From the NCBI GenBank assembly GCA_900551145.1, contig URUQ01000017.1, positions 1 to 14,948 on the forward strand: a DNA stretch of 14,948 nt, written 5' to 3'. Shown here one piece after another: positions 7,477 through 14,640 of the stretch (its first letter is position 1; each line of letters starts with the position of its first letter). The notes beneath the pieces were generated by a model, which had not been told where the DNA came from, did not search any database, and saw nothing but the letters and a program-made list of their open reading frames with translations. Source of the stretch: an uncultured Eubacteriales bacterium (GTDB taxonomy: Bacteria > Bacillota > Clostridia > Christensenellales > CAG-917). Position numbers and translations under genes: made by a program.

Positions 7477-8781
7477 TCACTTTATCCCCCTCGTCTTTAT
7501 TTCTTTCTTTGCAAGGCGTATAGCTTGAACGAGCGGACGCTTTGCAGGGCAGGAATAGGAGCAAGCTCCGCACTCTATGCAGTTGAGCACGCCCATCTTG
7601 AAAGTGCCTTCATAATCTTCTTTTCCCACCTCTTTTTCGATTTCTCTCGGGACGAGGGACATCGGGCAGTTGAGAATACACTTTCCGCAACTTATGCACG
7701 GAGTGGTGGGACTCGTGTTAAATTCCTTATTTGTGAGGAAGAGCAAGCAAGAAGTGCCTTTGGAGCAGGTAGAGCGCAAGTCGGCTTGCGCAAATCCCAT
7801 CATAGGACCGCCGCTTACCACCTTTCTGGTGATATCCTCGGGCTTGTCTCCTCTGCAAGTGTCGTATACAAACTGATACGTCGTGCCGTTGCGCACCCAG
7901 AAGTTGCCTCTGTTTGCAACGCCTCCGCCGGATACCGTCATAACGCGCTTGTAGCACGGATCGCCGAAAAGCACCGCTCTTGCCACCGAGTATGCCGTGT
8001 GTGCGTTGCAAACCACGCAACCCACGCTCGAAGGAAGCGCACCCGTGGGCACGACTCTATGCGTAATTGCATAGATAAGTTGTTTCTCCGCGCCTTGCGG
8101 ATACTTGGTTTTGAGCTTCATCACGTCTATGTCGCTCGGAACGAGGCTGGCAAGATATCTTATTGCCGAAAGTTTATTGGCTTCTATACCTATGTAGGCG
8201 TGCTTGACGTCGAGTGCCTTCATCAAAAGTTTTACACCCTTGATAATGGTGGGGGCTTTTTCCATAAACAAGCGGTAGTCGCAAGTGATGTAAGGCTCGC
8301 ATTCCGCACCGTTGATGATGAGTGTGTCCACTTTTTCTTTGGGCATCAATTTGACGTGTGTCGGGAAAGTAGCACCGCCCATACCGACGATACCCGCTTC
8401 TTTTACCCTATCGATAATCTCTTCTTTGGTGGGGTCTTTGAGCGGTTTGAGAGATTGCGTCGTGTAGAGGAAGTCGTTGTCGATTTCCACGTGCAAGGCG
8501 TCTTGTCCGGTCGCCGTGGGTAATGTTACAAAGGATTTCACAGTGCCCGACACGGGAGAATAAACGTTTGCCGAAACGAAACCGTTTGCCTCGCCGATGA
8601 GTTGTCCTTCGTCAACGTGATCACCCACCTGCACTATTGCTTTTGCGGGCGCGCCGATATGTTGAGAAAGCGACACGTATAGCTTGTCGGGGATAGGAAA
8701 CTCTTCAAGAGGCACGTCTTTCGTAAACTTGTTCGCGGGAGGGTGTATACCTCTGCGAAAAGTCCTCAATGAAATAGTCAT
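7477..8781 (-). CDS. rnfC: Rnf electron transport complex subunit C (NADH-binding)
   Basis: RnfC is the peripheral cytoplasmic subunit where NAD is reduced. The 434-residue product has the N-terminal FRRGIHPPANK segment (8-18), a biotinyl-like fold with VGDHVDEGQLIGEANGFVS (52-70), the Complex-I 51-kDa-like glycine-rich site GIVGMGGATFPTHVK (130-144), GAECEPYITCDYR (158-170), and two C-terminal 4Fe-4S motifs with cysteines 362/365/368/372 and 401/404/407/411. It is a compact form, close to the clostridial length and without the long repeat tail of proteobacterial RsxC. It is the first gene of rnfCDGEAB. The ATG is preceded by GAAGGA at a spacing of about nine, and a promoter lies about 40 bases upstream. 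Confidence 0.96.
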   Translation of the reverse strand: MTISLRTFRRGIHPPANKFTKDVPLEEFPIPDKLYVSLSQHIGAPAKAIVQVGDHVDEGQLIGEANGFVSANVYSPVSGTVKSFVTLPTATGQDALHVEIDNDFLYTTQSLKPLKDPTKEEIIDRVKEAGIVGMGGATFPTHVKLMPKEKVDTLIINGAECEPYITCDYRLFMEKAPTIIKGVKLLMKALDVKHAYIGIEANKLSAIRYLASLVPSDIDVMKLKTKYPQGAEKQLIYAITHRVVPTGALPSSVGCVVCNAHTAYSVARAVLFGDPCYKRVMTVSGGGVANRGNFWVRNGTTYQFVYDTCRGDKPEDITRKVVSGGPMMGFAQADLRSTCSKGTSCLLFLTNKEFNTSPTTPCISCGKCILNCPMSLVPREIEKEVGKEDYEGTFKMGVLNCIECGACSYSCPAKRPLVQAIRLAKKEIKTRGIK

Positions 8782-8819
8782 AAAATCAATCCTTCGTCAT
8801 AAAATTAAAGATTAGAATA

Positions 8820-8848
8820 ATTATACATTACAAATCTTATAATGTAAA
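8820..8848 (-). promoter_or_regulatory. Sigma-A-type promoter of the rnf operon
   Basis: On the minus strand there is a -35 TTTACA (8848-8843) and a perfect -10 TATAAT (8825-8820), separated by exactly 17 bases. The expected start of transcription is near 8813, giving a leader of about 32 bases before the rnfC ATG at 8781. The match and position leave little doubt that this is the main rnf promoter. A dyad lies inside it and is listed separately. Confidence 0.85.
8824..8846. promoter_or_regulatory. Operator-like dyad over the rnf promoter
   Basis: A perfect 7-bp inverted repeat, TACATTA (8824-8830) and TAATGTA (8840-8846), is separated by nine bases. It covers the -35/-10 spacer and overlaps both promoter hexamers by several bases, the position expected for a repressor site. 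It does not match the Rex consensus (TTGTTAA-like half-sites). The region is AT-rich and the half-sites share bases with the promoter hexamers, so part of the symmetry may be coincidental. The cognate regulator is unknown. Confidence 0.45.
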
Positions 8849-8936
8849 TACCCCTTTTTTTGAAATTTGCTGAATTTTTGCGATTTTTTAATATTTTTCT
8901 AACGGTTTTCCCTCATCGTATAGGTAGAAAACACCC

Positions 8937-9308
8937 TCACCCTTTTTTATTTGCGACTTTTGCCGTGAGCGAGCCGAGCGCAATAACTATCAAAAAACCG
9001 CCGAACAGTTTTTTGAGCAAATCGCTATCGATTTTGGTTGCAAAAAACGAGCAAACAATACACGATATCACAGCCGGCAAAAGTAGGGATAACAGGTTGT
9101 TTTTCTTGACGAGTCCGTTCTTTATATGCACGCAAAGCGCAACTGAACCCGACGGCAAGAACGCAACGAGATTGGCAAACTGCGCAGTGAGTTGCCCCAC
9201 TCCGAGTCCTATCACCAAAATAGGCAAAGTGAGCGTTCCTCCGCCCATTCCCATACCCGCCAAAATACCGCCGGCAACGCCTGCCAAAACGAAATATATA
9301 AACTGCAT
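8937..9308 (-). CDS. TauE/SafE (TSUP) family half-transporter, second of a pair
   Basis: With the ATG at 9308 the protein has 123 residues and about four hydrophobic helices. Near its N-terminus is the TSUP glycine motif, GMGMGGGTLTLP (18-29), in the first helix region. Full TauE/SafE proteins are about 250 residues and consist of two such halves, so this is one half-unit; the other is encoded directly upstream. The frame is open to an ATG at 9356, but GAGGTG three bases before the ATG at 9308, together with the helix starting right after it, favours the shorter form. TSUP proteins move sulfite, sulfonates, thiosulfate or organic anions; the substrate here cannot be inferred. The product probably works as a heterodimer with the preceding protein. 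Confidence 0.83.
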   Translation of the reverse strand: MQFIYFVLAGVAGGILAGMGMGGGTLTLPILVIGLGVGQLTAQFANLVAFLPSGSVALCVHIKNGLVKKNNLLSLLLPAVISCIVCSFFATKIDSDLLKKLFGGFLIVIALGSLTAKVANKKG

Positions 9309-9377
9309 AATCACCTCATTATTTGCAAAAAGTATATGTTTATCGATATAAAACACTCGATTAAACGTTGATTTTTG

Positions 9378-9809
9378 TCAAAATATCATTTTTAGTCCTG
9401 CAAAGAGCATAAGCGCGTAAAACAAAAAAGATATAGCTCCGTTTGACATTTTTTTAAGCAAAAGCGCGCCTATAGCACCGCCTATCGTAACGCCTATAAC
9501 GGTGGGTAAAACGACGCCGTTTTCAAATGTCGCGCCAAGCGCGTATACGACGGAACTTATAAGGCACAACGGCAAAATCACCGCAATTGCAGTGGCGTGA
9601 GAGTGCTTTTCGTCAAACTTTGCGATAAAGGTCAGAGCGGGCACGGTGAGCATGCCCCCGCCGGCGCCGAAAAGCCCCGTAACCACGCCTATGGCAAGTC
9701 CCGCAAGAATAACCGCGATTTGCCTGCCCTTTGAGAGTTTTTGACATTGGCGGTTATATTTGAAACAGTTTTGCGCCATAATCGAAGACGCATATAGATA
9801 GGATTGCAT
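9378..9809 (-). CDS. TauE/SafE (TSUP) family half-transporter, first of a pair
   Basis: The open frame gives up to 143 residues. A hydrophilic N-terminus (to about residue 29) is followed by roughly four membrane helices (30-59, 69-90, 100-121, 127-143) and the TSUP motif GAGGGMLTVP (48-57). It is half the size of a standard TauE/SafE protein; the partner half lies 69 bases downstream in the same direction. The start is uncertain: the ATG at 9809 and an internal ATG at 9779 both lack a clear Shine-Dalgarno sequence, and the conserved part begins only near residue 29. Each half has its own stop and start, and the downstream half has its own strong ribosome binding site, so this looks like a genuine two-gene system rather than a frameshifted gene. 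Confidence 0.8.
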   Translation of the reverse strand: MQSYLYASSIMAQNCFKYNRQCQKLSKGRQIAVILAGLAIGVVTGLFGAGGGMLTVPALTFIAKFDEKHSHATAIAVILPLCLISSVVYALGATFENGVVLPTVIGVTIGGAIGALLLKKMSNGAISFLFYALMLFAGLKMIF

Positions 9810-9850
9810 ACTTATATTTTTATTAATTTGCGAGAAAGTATGAATTTTTA

Positions 9851-9879
9851 TTGCAAAAATAATGTATTTGTATTAGAAT
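9851..9879 (+). promoter_or_regulatory. Probable sigma-A promoter of the large lipoprotein gene
   Basis: A -35-like TTGCAA (9851-9856) and a -10 TAGAAT (9874-9879) are separated by 17 bases, in the divergent spacer between the TSUP pair and the lipoprotein gene. This would start transcription near 9886 and leave a leader of about 125 bases. The -10 has five of six consensus bases and the -35 four of six. The spacer is AT-rich, so a chance match is possible. Confidence 0.5.
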
Positions 9880-9891
9880 AACAAAGCATAT

Positions 9892-9981
9892 TGATAATTA
9901 TCGTGCGTGCGATACGCGCATATACGCAGAGGCGCAGACGTGATAATCAATCGATTGAGCAACAATAAAGGACGAACGTCC
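9892..9981 (+). promoter_or_regulatory. Leader region with dyads upstream of the lipoprotein gene
   Basis: Between the likely promoter and the start codon there are several small symmetric elements: the palindrome GATAATTATC (9893-9902), a second TGATAAT copy (9941-9947, first copy 9892-9898), the perfect 12-base palindrome TCAATCGATTGA (9947-9958) and a GGACG-AA-CGTCC hairpin (9970-9981). ATTATC at 9897-9902 can also pair with GATAAT at 9942-9947 to enclose a 39-base GC-richer loop. No T-run follows the last hairpin, so it is not a terminator. These could be operators or a folded 5' leader. I recognise no known riboswitch class. Confidence 0.3.
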
Positions 9982-10010
9982 GAGCAAAATAAATCTTTTA
10001 CAGGTTTGGT

Positions 10011-13000
10011 ATGAACAAGAAAAAATTTGTAGTTTTAGCACTTATGATGATTACGATTATCGTACTTTCATCGTGCCTGTTCGTCGCTTGCAACAGAAAC
10101 GACGACAACAACGGATCTACGACGGATTCGACGAAGTATGAAGAGACCAAAGATCTCCTCGTCAAAAACGGCGACTTCCACGTGATCGACACCACATCGA
10201 CGTCCTACCCTCGTTCTCTTACGAGTTGGTCGGGTGCGAAGATGTACTCTTCCGGCGATTACAAGTCCGACGTTACGGCGGGCGTCATCAGTCTTGACAA
10301 AGCGCTCTACGACGCCAACAAGAGCAAGTGGAACGACGACCAAGACACGTTGTATAATTTGTTGAACGTAAACGGAAGATACGACAATCGCGGTATTTAC
10401 AAGCACTCCCTTATGGTGTATATGCCCGAAGAAGGTAAAGACGCAGACGGCAAGACTATTCATGGTCCGACGGCTTATGGCTACACCTCCACTTCCTTCA
10501 CACTTGAAAAAGGTGCTTATTACAGACTCAAAGTCGACGTACTCACCCACAACATCGGCGGTAACGACGAAGATGCACGCGGTGCTCGCATTTACGTAAG
10601 CTCCAACACTTACGCGGAAATCAAAGGCATCGACACCAAGGGCGACTGGAAAACTTACGAAATTCTCATCGAAGCATCTCCCGTTTCCTCCACTTCCCTC
10701 AACGTTATGCTCGGCCTCGGCAGATGCACTTCTTCCGACAAGACCGGTTTGAGCACGGGTTATGCGGTATTTGACAACCTCTCTCTCGAAAAACTCGAAG
10801 ACACCGAGGAAAAGAGTGCCGAGTCCGTATACAAAGAAGCAGTCGAGCTTGAACGCAACGGTAACGAGTTCTACGCAACCGCAACGTTGAAAGTTCCCAA
10901 CGGCCGTTTCGATTTCGGCACGACCACCATCTCTTCTTCAGGCGCACCCAACGGTTGGTCTTTGGTATCCGGCAACAGTGGCAAAGACGATCCCGCACCA
11001 TCGGCATACAGACACAACGGTATAGTCGACCTTTCCAAGTTTGCGGGCAACTACTCCGATTACGCAAAGCAATACACTCTCCAAAAAGACGGTAGCACCG
11101 ACAAAATCGATTACAACGCGGCAAAAGAATTGCTCGGCGACATCGCAGACACCGTTTTCACCGATGAACGTGCGGCTTCCATCACGGGTTCAAACGTCTT
11201 TATGCTCTCTCAACAAATCATGACCGCACAAAGCATCAAGTCTTCTCGTACGATCACGATCGAGCACAACAAGACCTACGCACTCTCTTTGGATATATTC
11301 ACCTACAACGTACACGGTGCGGGCGTATCCCTTATTCTCACGGGTAGCGATGGCAAAGACATCGTCATCAAAGGCATTTCCGCAAAGAAATCCTCCGATT
11401 ACCTCGTCGGCAATAAGCAAATCACCGTAAGCGGCGACAAGGGTTATTCCGACGCAACTGTTGACGGCAACACCACGGGTGAATGGAGAACCTACACCTT
11501 CTATATCCAAGGCAACCAATTCAAGAATTACAGTTACAATATGAACGTATGGCTCGGCACGGAAGGCACCAACAGCAACACTTCCGTAAGTTGCGAGCTC
11601 AGCCCGTCAAGCAGCAGCAAAACCACCCTCTACGACGCAAACGGCACGTTTGCAAACGGTTGGGTGTTCATTGACGAGCTCAAACTCACCGAGTGCGAAA
11701 CTCTTCCCTCGGAAAGCACTTCCGTAAAGAAGGCGACGGACAACTCTCTCGATTGCGAAAGCAACGACGCTTTGAGAGGCATTATCGTTGACCTCACTAC
11801 TCACGATAACTTGCTTGAAAACATTCTCGACACGACGTCCACCGGCAGCACGATGCCCGGAGTAGTCGAATCTCTCGGTGGCGGCGCACCCAACGGTTGG
11901 AAGAGCAACTTCGACACCGACAAAAAGACCAACCCCGTCATTGACGGTTACATCTCCGAAGGCGTCGTAAGCCTTGAAAACGAAGATGCCTTTGCACACG
12001 ACACCGAGAATGTAAGCGGCCTCGCTTACCCCGAACTCCCCTACGAGATCGTCAATAAGAGCGCTTATATGCTCCACGCCTCTTCCGACAGCTACTACGA
12101 AGTCGAAACGAGCAACGTCACAATCAAGGCGAACAACTACTACCGTTTCTCTTTCTGGGTAAAGACGCAAGACATCAAGTCCACGAGCGGTGCATACGTA
12201 TACGTTCTCCAAAGAAATAAGAACGCGGGAGGCGAATATGTAGACGACACGACGCTCGCGACATTCTCCAAGGTCAACACCGCCGACTACGACGAGTATC
12301 AAAACGATTGGTGCGAACTCACCGTGGCAATCGCGGGTGCAAACGACAAAGACGTCGAAATCGCTCTCAAGTTTACTCTCGGTACGGGCACGCGTTGGAC
12401 TTCTTCCACACTTGCAAAAGGCGCAATGTACGTTGCGAATTTCAGTGGCGAAATTGTTTCCCACTCCACGTACACGGGCACTTCGACCGGAACGTACACC
12501 AAGGCTATCGACCTCACGTCCAGCACTTCTTCCGCATTCAAGAACGGCAACTTCGACAATTACGACATCGACGATGACAAACTCGAAGAAGGCAAAGGTC
12601 TCGAAGATCAAACCATCGCAGCCACTCCGTCCGACTGGACAATCAACGACAACAAACTCGGCGCAAATACCGAAGACTCCGACCTTGTCGCGGGCGTAAT
12701 CAAATTCAACCAACACGACAACGCAGACGGTACGTTCACTTTCGTCCCGAGCAACCAAGCAAAGACGGTGTTCCAATACAATAGCGACGTCACCCTCAGC
12801 GACTTCTACCCCACCATCGGCAAGAACTCAACCGAGCTCGAACTCGGCTCTCTCCCCGGTGACAAAGGTCACGTGCTTGCAATCGGCAACAAGAAGAATT
12901 CTTCCAAGGGTTATGCGGCAGGCTTCGCTTCTTCAAGCGTAACGCTCTCCTCCAATACCTACTACAAGATTTCCTTGTACGTTAAGACGCAAGGCGCAAC

Positions 13001-14492
13001 AAAAGCAACCGTATATCTCACGGGCGAGTCTTCCCTCACCTCCGGCGCAAGCTCTTTCACTATCGAAAGCACGAGCAGTACGGAATGGACCAAATATACC
13101 TTCTACATCGAAGTCGGTCAAACGAGCGTTTCCACAAAACTCAATTTGTGGCTCGGTGAAAACGTCGATTATGCAAATATCGAAGTGACCGATGACGAAG
13201 TCGAAGCGGAAAGGGCGGCAAATCCCGATTACGATGAGCACACCGACGCAAACGTCATCAAGAAAGCTCTCAAAGCGCAAAAGGCTGCGTCTAAGGGCAA
13301 CGTGTTCTTCGACAATATCTACTACACTTCTATCGACGAGGCAGACTACAACAACGCGGAAGAAGGCAACGAAATCCACAAACTTTCATTCCTCACCGAC
13401 AGCTTTGACTCGCTTTCCAGCACGGTAGAGTCCAGAAGTTCTCTCTCCACCCCCAACGGTTGGACGGGTACGACGGGCACTAACCAAAGTTCAAGCAACA
13501 CCAAGAGCGGAGTCATCTACGTTGACGGCGGTTTCTACGAAGTGAAGAATGTAGGCGGTGTCGATTACGTCGGCATCCTCGGCAAAGACTACAAGCTCGA
13601 AGACATCACCGTTTCCGATAAGGAATACGACGCTGCAAAAGACAAGGAAGAATACAAAGACCTTGACAAAGACCAAGTCGTCGAAGCACTCCAAAAAGCA
13701 AAACTCGCCGAAATGCAAGCGAAGAATTGGATACCCGTATCCGAGCTCTACGCGCACAACGGCAGTCACCAAATGCTCGTCATCAACAATATGGAAAAGA
13801 GCGCGTACACTTACTCAGGCTCGTCCGTAACGTTGAAAGAGCAAAGCTTCTACGAAGTCAGCGTGTTTGTAAGAACGTATGGCATCGACGCAACCGATGA
13901 CGAAACGGTCGGCGCGTTTGTGGAACTTTACCTCGGCTCTGCAAACGAAACCGATAACCCCTTCATCTTCAAGTCAATCCGCACCGCTTCCGAGGCAGGT
14001 TTCGTGGAATACAAGTTCTACGTCAAAACTCTCAACGAAGACGTAACGTCCGTATCTCTCAAACTCTCGCTCGGCAAATACGTTGCAGACGAAGTCGAAG
14101 GCGAAACGGTTGTAACAGGGCTCACAAGCGGTTATGCAATGTTCGACGACGTGACGATCAGAAAGATCGATGAAAGTGCATACGACGCTGCAGCAGAAAG
14201 CAACACCGTCCAAAAACGCACTGTCTCTTCCGAGAGCAAGGGTACGAGCGACGAGGACAACAACAATGACAATAACAACACGACTCCAAAGCACACGTTC
14301 AACACCGAAGCTTTGTGGTGGATGATCCCGACGATTGTTCTCGGATTGCTCATCATCATCGTAGTTATCGTCTACATCGTCCGCAAGGTCAACAAGCCGA
14401 TTGCAAAGAAGAAAGAAAAGAAAGTTGCAACACCCGTTGAAACTCCTTCCCTCGACGCAAAGCGTGACAAATACGACGACAACAAAGAATAA
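10011..14492 (+). CDS. Large surface lipoprotein with five beta-sandwich (CBM-like) repeats and C-terminal membrane anchor
   Basis: The 1493-residue product starts with a lipoprotein signal peptide: basic MNKKK, a hydrophobic stretch and a lipobox at LSSC (Cys22), with LFVAC (Cys27) as an alternative. Five diverged repeats follow, at about 50-262, 294-562, 597-815, 840-1108 and 1124-1387. Each has an NGxF- or PNGW-type opening, a Y-x-[LFIV]-[KS]-x-x-[VI]-x-T strand (YRLKVDVLT, YALSLDIFT, YRFSFWVKT, YKISLYVKT, YEVSVFVRT), a strand ending in a hydrophobic-LG motif, and a closing FDN/IDE/FDD strand. This resembles CenC-like (CBM4/9-type) jelly-roll modules, so glycan binding is plausible but unproven. 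No enzyme domain is seen. A Ser/Asn/Asp-rich linker (1390-1430) leads to a membrane helix (1435-1457) and a basic tail. Codons are biased to C-ending forms (AAC, GAC, CTC), suggesting high expression. The ribosome binding site is weak (CAGG). Confidence 0.88.
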   Translation: MNKKKFVVLALMMITIIVLSSCLFVACNRNDDNNGSTTDSTKYEETKDLLVKNGDFHVIDTTSTSYPRSLTSWSGAKMYSSGDYKSDVTAGVISLDKALYDANKSKWNDDQDTLYNLLNVNGRYDNRGIYKHSLMVYMPEEGKDADGKTIHGPTAYGYTSTSFTLEKGAYYRLKVDVLTHNIGGNDEDARGARIYVSSNTYAEIKGIDTKGDWKTYEILIEASPVSSTSLNVMLGLGRCTSSDKTGLSTGYAVFDNLSLEKLEDTEEKSAESVYKEAVELERNGNEFYATATLKVPNGRFDFGTTTISSSGAPNGWSLVSGNSGKDDPAPSAYRHNGIVDLSKFAGNYSDYAKQYTLQKDGSTDKIDYNAAKELLGDIADTVFTDERAASITGSNVFMLSQQIMTAQSIKSSRTITIEHNKTYALSLDIFTYNVHGAGVSLILTGSDGKDIVIKGISAKKSSDYLVGNKQITVSGDKGYSDATVDGNTTGEWRTYTFYIQGNQFKNYSYNMNVWLGTEGTNSNTSVSCELSPSSSSKTTLYDANGTFANGWVFIDELKLTECETLPSESTSVKKATDNSLDCESNDALRGIIVDLTTHDNLLENILDTTSTGSTMPGVVESLGGGAPNGWKSNFDTDKKTNPVIDGYISEGVVSLENEDAFAHDTENVSGLAYPELPYEIVNKSAYMLHASSDSYYEVETSNVTIKANNYYRFSFWVKTQDIKSTSGAYVYVLQRNKNAGGEYVDDTTLATFSKVNTADYDEYQNDWCELTVAIAGANDKDVEIALKFTLGTGTRWTSSTLAKGAMYVANFSGEIVSHSTYTGTSTGTYTKAIDLTSSTSSAFKNGNFDNYDIDDDKLEEGKGLEDQTIAATPSDWTINDNKLGANTEDSDLVAGVIKFNQHDNADGTFTFVPSNQAKTVFQYNSDVTLSDFYPTIGKNSTELELGSLPGDKGHVLAIGNKKNSSKGYAAGFASSSVTLSSNTYYKISLYVKTQGATKATVYLTGESSLTSGASSFTIESTSSTEWTKYTFYIEVGQTSVSTKLNLWLGENVDYANIEVTDDEVEAERAANPDYDEHTDANVIKKALKAQKAASKGNVFFDNIYYTSIDEADYNNAEEGNEIHKLSFLTDSFDSLSSTVESRSSLSTPNGWTGTTGTNQSSSNTKSGVIYVDGGFYEVKNVGGVDYVGILGKDYKLEDITVSDKEYDAAKDKEEYKDLDKDQVVEALQKAKLAEMQAKNWIPVSELYAHNGSHQMLVINNMEKSAYTYSGSSVTLKEQSFYEVSVFVRTYGIDATDDETVGAFVELYLGSANETDNPFIFKSIRTASEAGFVEYKFYVKTLNEDVTSVSLKLSLGKYVADEVEGETVVTGLTSGYAMFDDVTIRKIDESAYDAAAESNTVQKRTVSSESKGTSDEDNNNDNNNTTPKHTFNTEALWWMIPTIVLGLLIIIVVIVYIVRKVNKPIAKKKEKKVATPVETPSLDAKRDKYDDNKE

Positions 14493-14510
14493 TCAATCCA
14501 AACCTTAATG

Positions 14511-14542
14511 AAAAAAGCACTTGCAATCGCAAGTGCTTTTTT
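14511..14542 (+). terminator. Rho-independent terminator of the lipoprotein gene
   Basis: A perfect 14-bp stem (14511-14524 with 14529-14542) has a 4-base AATC loop. The GC part is GCACTTGC/GCAAGTGC, flanked by six A on the left and six T on the right. It starts 18 bases after the lipoprotein stop codon. Because the A/T flanks are symmetric, it could also stop transcription arriving from the right on the minus strand. Confidence 0.95.
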
Positions 14543-14545
14543 GTA

Positions 14546-14640
14546 GTGAAATTGCGCCTTTGGCGCAGTGATATTGTTGCTATGCAACAGTGATATTCTC
14601 GCGAAGCGAGAGTGATATTCCCACTTCGTGCGAGTTGTGG
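14546..14640. repeat. 22-base-period array of small hairpins with constant GTGATAT linkers
   Basis: A 7-base linker recurs at 14546 (GTGAAAT), 14568, 14590 and 14612 (all GTGATAT), with a decayed fifth copy at 14634 (GTTGTGG). Between linkers sit 15-base hairpins of 6-bp stem and 3-base loop: TGCGCC-TTT-GGCGCA (14553-14567), TGTTGC-TAT-GCAACA (14575-14589), TCTCGC-GAA-GCGAGA (14597-14611) and an imperfect TCCCAC-TTC-GTGCGA (14619-14633). The outer pair is always T-A and the loop-closing pair always C-G; the four base pairs between change from unit to unit while pairing is kept, apart from one mismatch in the last. The array starts three bases after the terminator stem. It is not a CRISPR. I do not know a named family for it. 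Confidence 0.8.

Noticed and set aside
6435..7523. 362-residue open frame on the plus strand opposite rnfD
   Set aside because: Antisense to a clear RnfD; the product is His/Arg/Glu-rich with no motif, as expected from the mirror of a membrane protein gene.
7366..8523. 385-residue open frame on the plus strand opposite rnfC
   Set aside because: Antisense shadow of RnfC, which has all its Fe-S motifs on the other strand.
8824..8846. Rex operator at the rnf promoter
   Set aside because: The half-sites TACATTA/TAATGTA and nine-base spacing do not match the TTGTTAA-type Rex site; only a generic dyad can be claimed.
8862..8878. Intrinsic terminator between the TSUP pair and rnfC
   Set aside because: The AAATT/AATTT stem is only five AT pairs and no T-run follows on the minus strand.
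8937..9809. One full-length TauE/SafE gene broken by a frameshift
   Set aside because: There are 69 non-coding bases between the halves, and the second half has its own start and a strong ribosome binding site directly before its first helix.
11607..12776. 389-residue open frame on the minus strand inside the lipoprotein gene
   Set aside because: The lipoprotein repeats are conserved in the plus frame; the antisense product has a Val/Arg/Cys-rich shadow composition.
14546..14640. CRISPR array
   Set aside because: The repeats are only 7-9 bases, the spacers are 13-15 bases and are themselves palindromic, and no cas genes are present.
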